Positions 12,858 through 12,976 of a stretch of 12,976 nucleotides of DNA are shown in pieces. Each line of letters starts with the position of its first letter. Within the stretch, counting starts at the first letter, position 1. The position numbers were made by a program, and so were the translations under genes. The stretch spans positions 1-12,976 of the forward strand of contig JAHWJV010000050.1 of NCBI GenBank assembly GCA_019348265.1, written 5' to 3'. The stretch comes from Gemmatimonadota bacterium (GTDB taxonomy: Bacteria > Gemmatimonadota > Gemmatimonadetes > Longimicrobiales > Longimicrobiaceae). The notes under the pieces are model-generated. The model searched no databases, was not told the DNA's origin, and saw only the letters and a program-made list of their open reading frames with translations.

Positions 12858-12976
12858 TCAGAACATCTGGAGCTCGCCGAACGGCTTTTTGGTCGCTGCA
12901 ACCCGCTTCGTCCCGACGTAGAACGCGGCAGTGACTGCCGTTTCAAAAAGCTCATGTCTCCGGGTGTAGATCAAAT
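12858..12976 (-). CDS. possible C-terminal end of an unknown gene running in from the right edge
   Basis: On the minus strand one frame is open from the window edge to a TGA at 12860-12858, encoding 38 residues that include HELFETAVTAAFYVG and end in FGELQMF. The last codon lies about 60 bases upstream of the minus-strand terminator at 12765-12799, which fits the end of a gene. I do not recognise the sequence. Short open frames are common at this GC content, so support is limited to the frame, reasonable codon bias and the terminator. Confidence 0.4.
   Translation of the reverse strand, partial: LIYTRRHELFETAVTAAFYVGTKRVAATKKPFGELQMF

Noticed and set aside
12835..12921. A plus-strand frame of 28 codons with GGAGGAGGG six bases before its ATG.
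   Set aside because: It overlaps the possible minus-strand gene end, has no recognised sequence and no plus-strand promoter; a purine-rich stretch is not enough.
12958..12976. The last bases read CCGGGTGTAGATCAAAT, which resembles the start of a tRNA (acceptor strand, T8, A9, D-stem).
   Set aside because: Only 17 bases are visible, nothing can be paired, and a minus-strand gene end with its own terminator explains the region at least as well.

Overview
The window is a GC-rich stretch of bacterial chromosome with short intergenic gaps and sigma70-like signals. It carries 12 well-supported genes plus one weakly supported gene fragment at the right edge. The very high GC, the small standalone SWIM protein, the DUF1460 lipoprotein, the glycosidases and the intergenic repeats (tandem 7-8-mers and a hairpin-repeat doublet) recall Gemmatimonadota, perhaps Longimicrobiales. 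That placement is an impression from gene content. There is no rRNA or other marker here to confirm it.

Left part (1-4157), all on the minus strand. Read in the direction of transcription it holds a pentapeptide-repeat protein, an unrecognised 167-aa protein, a glycerophosphodiester phosphodiesterase, a BON-domain protein, and tilS, which runs off the left edge. A candidate promoter lies in front of the 167-aa gene and could serve the run down to tilS.

Middle part (4158-6140), on the plus strand. After a divergent intergenic region come a small acidic protein probably disordered, an endonuclease III, and a 79-aa SWIM zinc-finger protein. The SWIM gene has the most interesting layout in the window. 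A near-consensus promoter (TTGACA, 17 bp, TATGCT) is followed by a short leader with its own ribosome-binding site, then a perfect 28-bp palindrome with a T-rich tail, and only then the SWIM gene. This looks like a terminator that must be passed for expression, or a short independent RNA.

Right part (6141-12722) is mostly about carbohydrates and the cell envelope. A secreted family-2 glycoside hydrolase on plus ends at a strong terminator and converges on a secreted clan GH-A glycosidase on minus. Upstream of the latter are a gene-free 360-bp stretch with an operator-like dyad and an inverted pair of hairpin repeats, then a Tat-type DUF1460 lipoprotein (predicted cell-wall amidase). Divergent from that is a Gfo/Idh/MocA oxidoreductase with a structured leader. 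The two glycosidases and the sugar-type oxidoreductase could take part in extracellular glycan breakdown and sugar oxidation, but nothing in the sequence shows that they are co-regulated. The right edge has a minus-strand terminator and what may be the last 38 codons of a minus-strand gene.

The intergenic regions repeatedly hold short tandem 7-8-bp repeats or imperfect inverted repeats next to gene ends. These are the main structures not explained by the genes.
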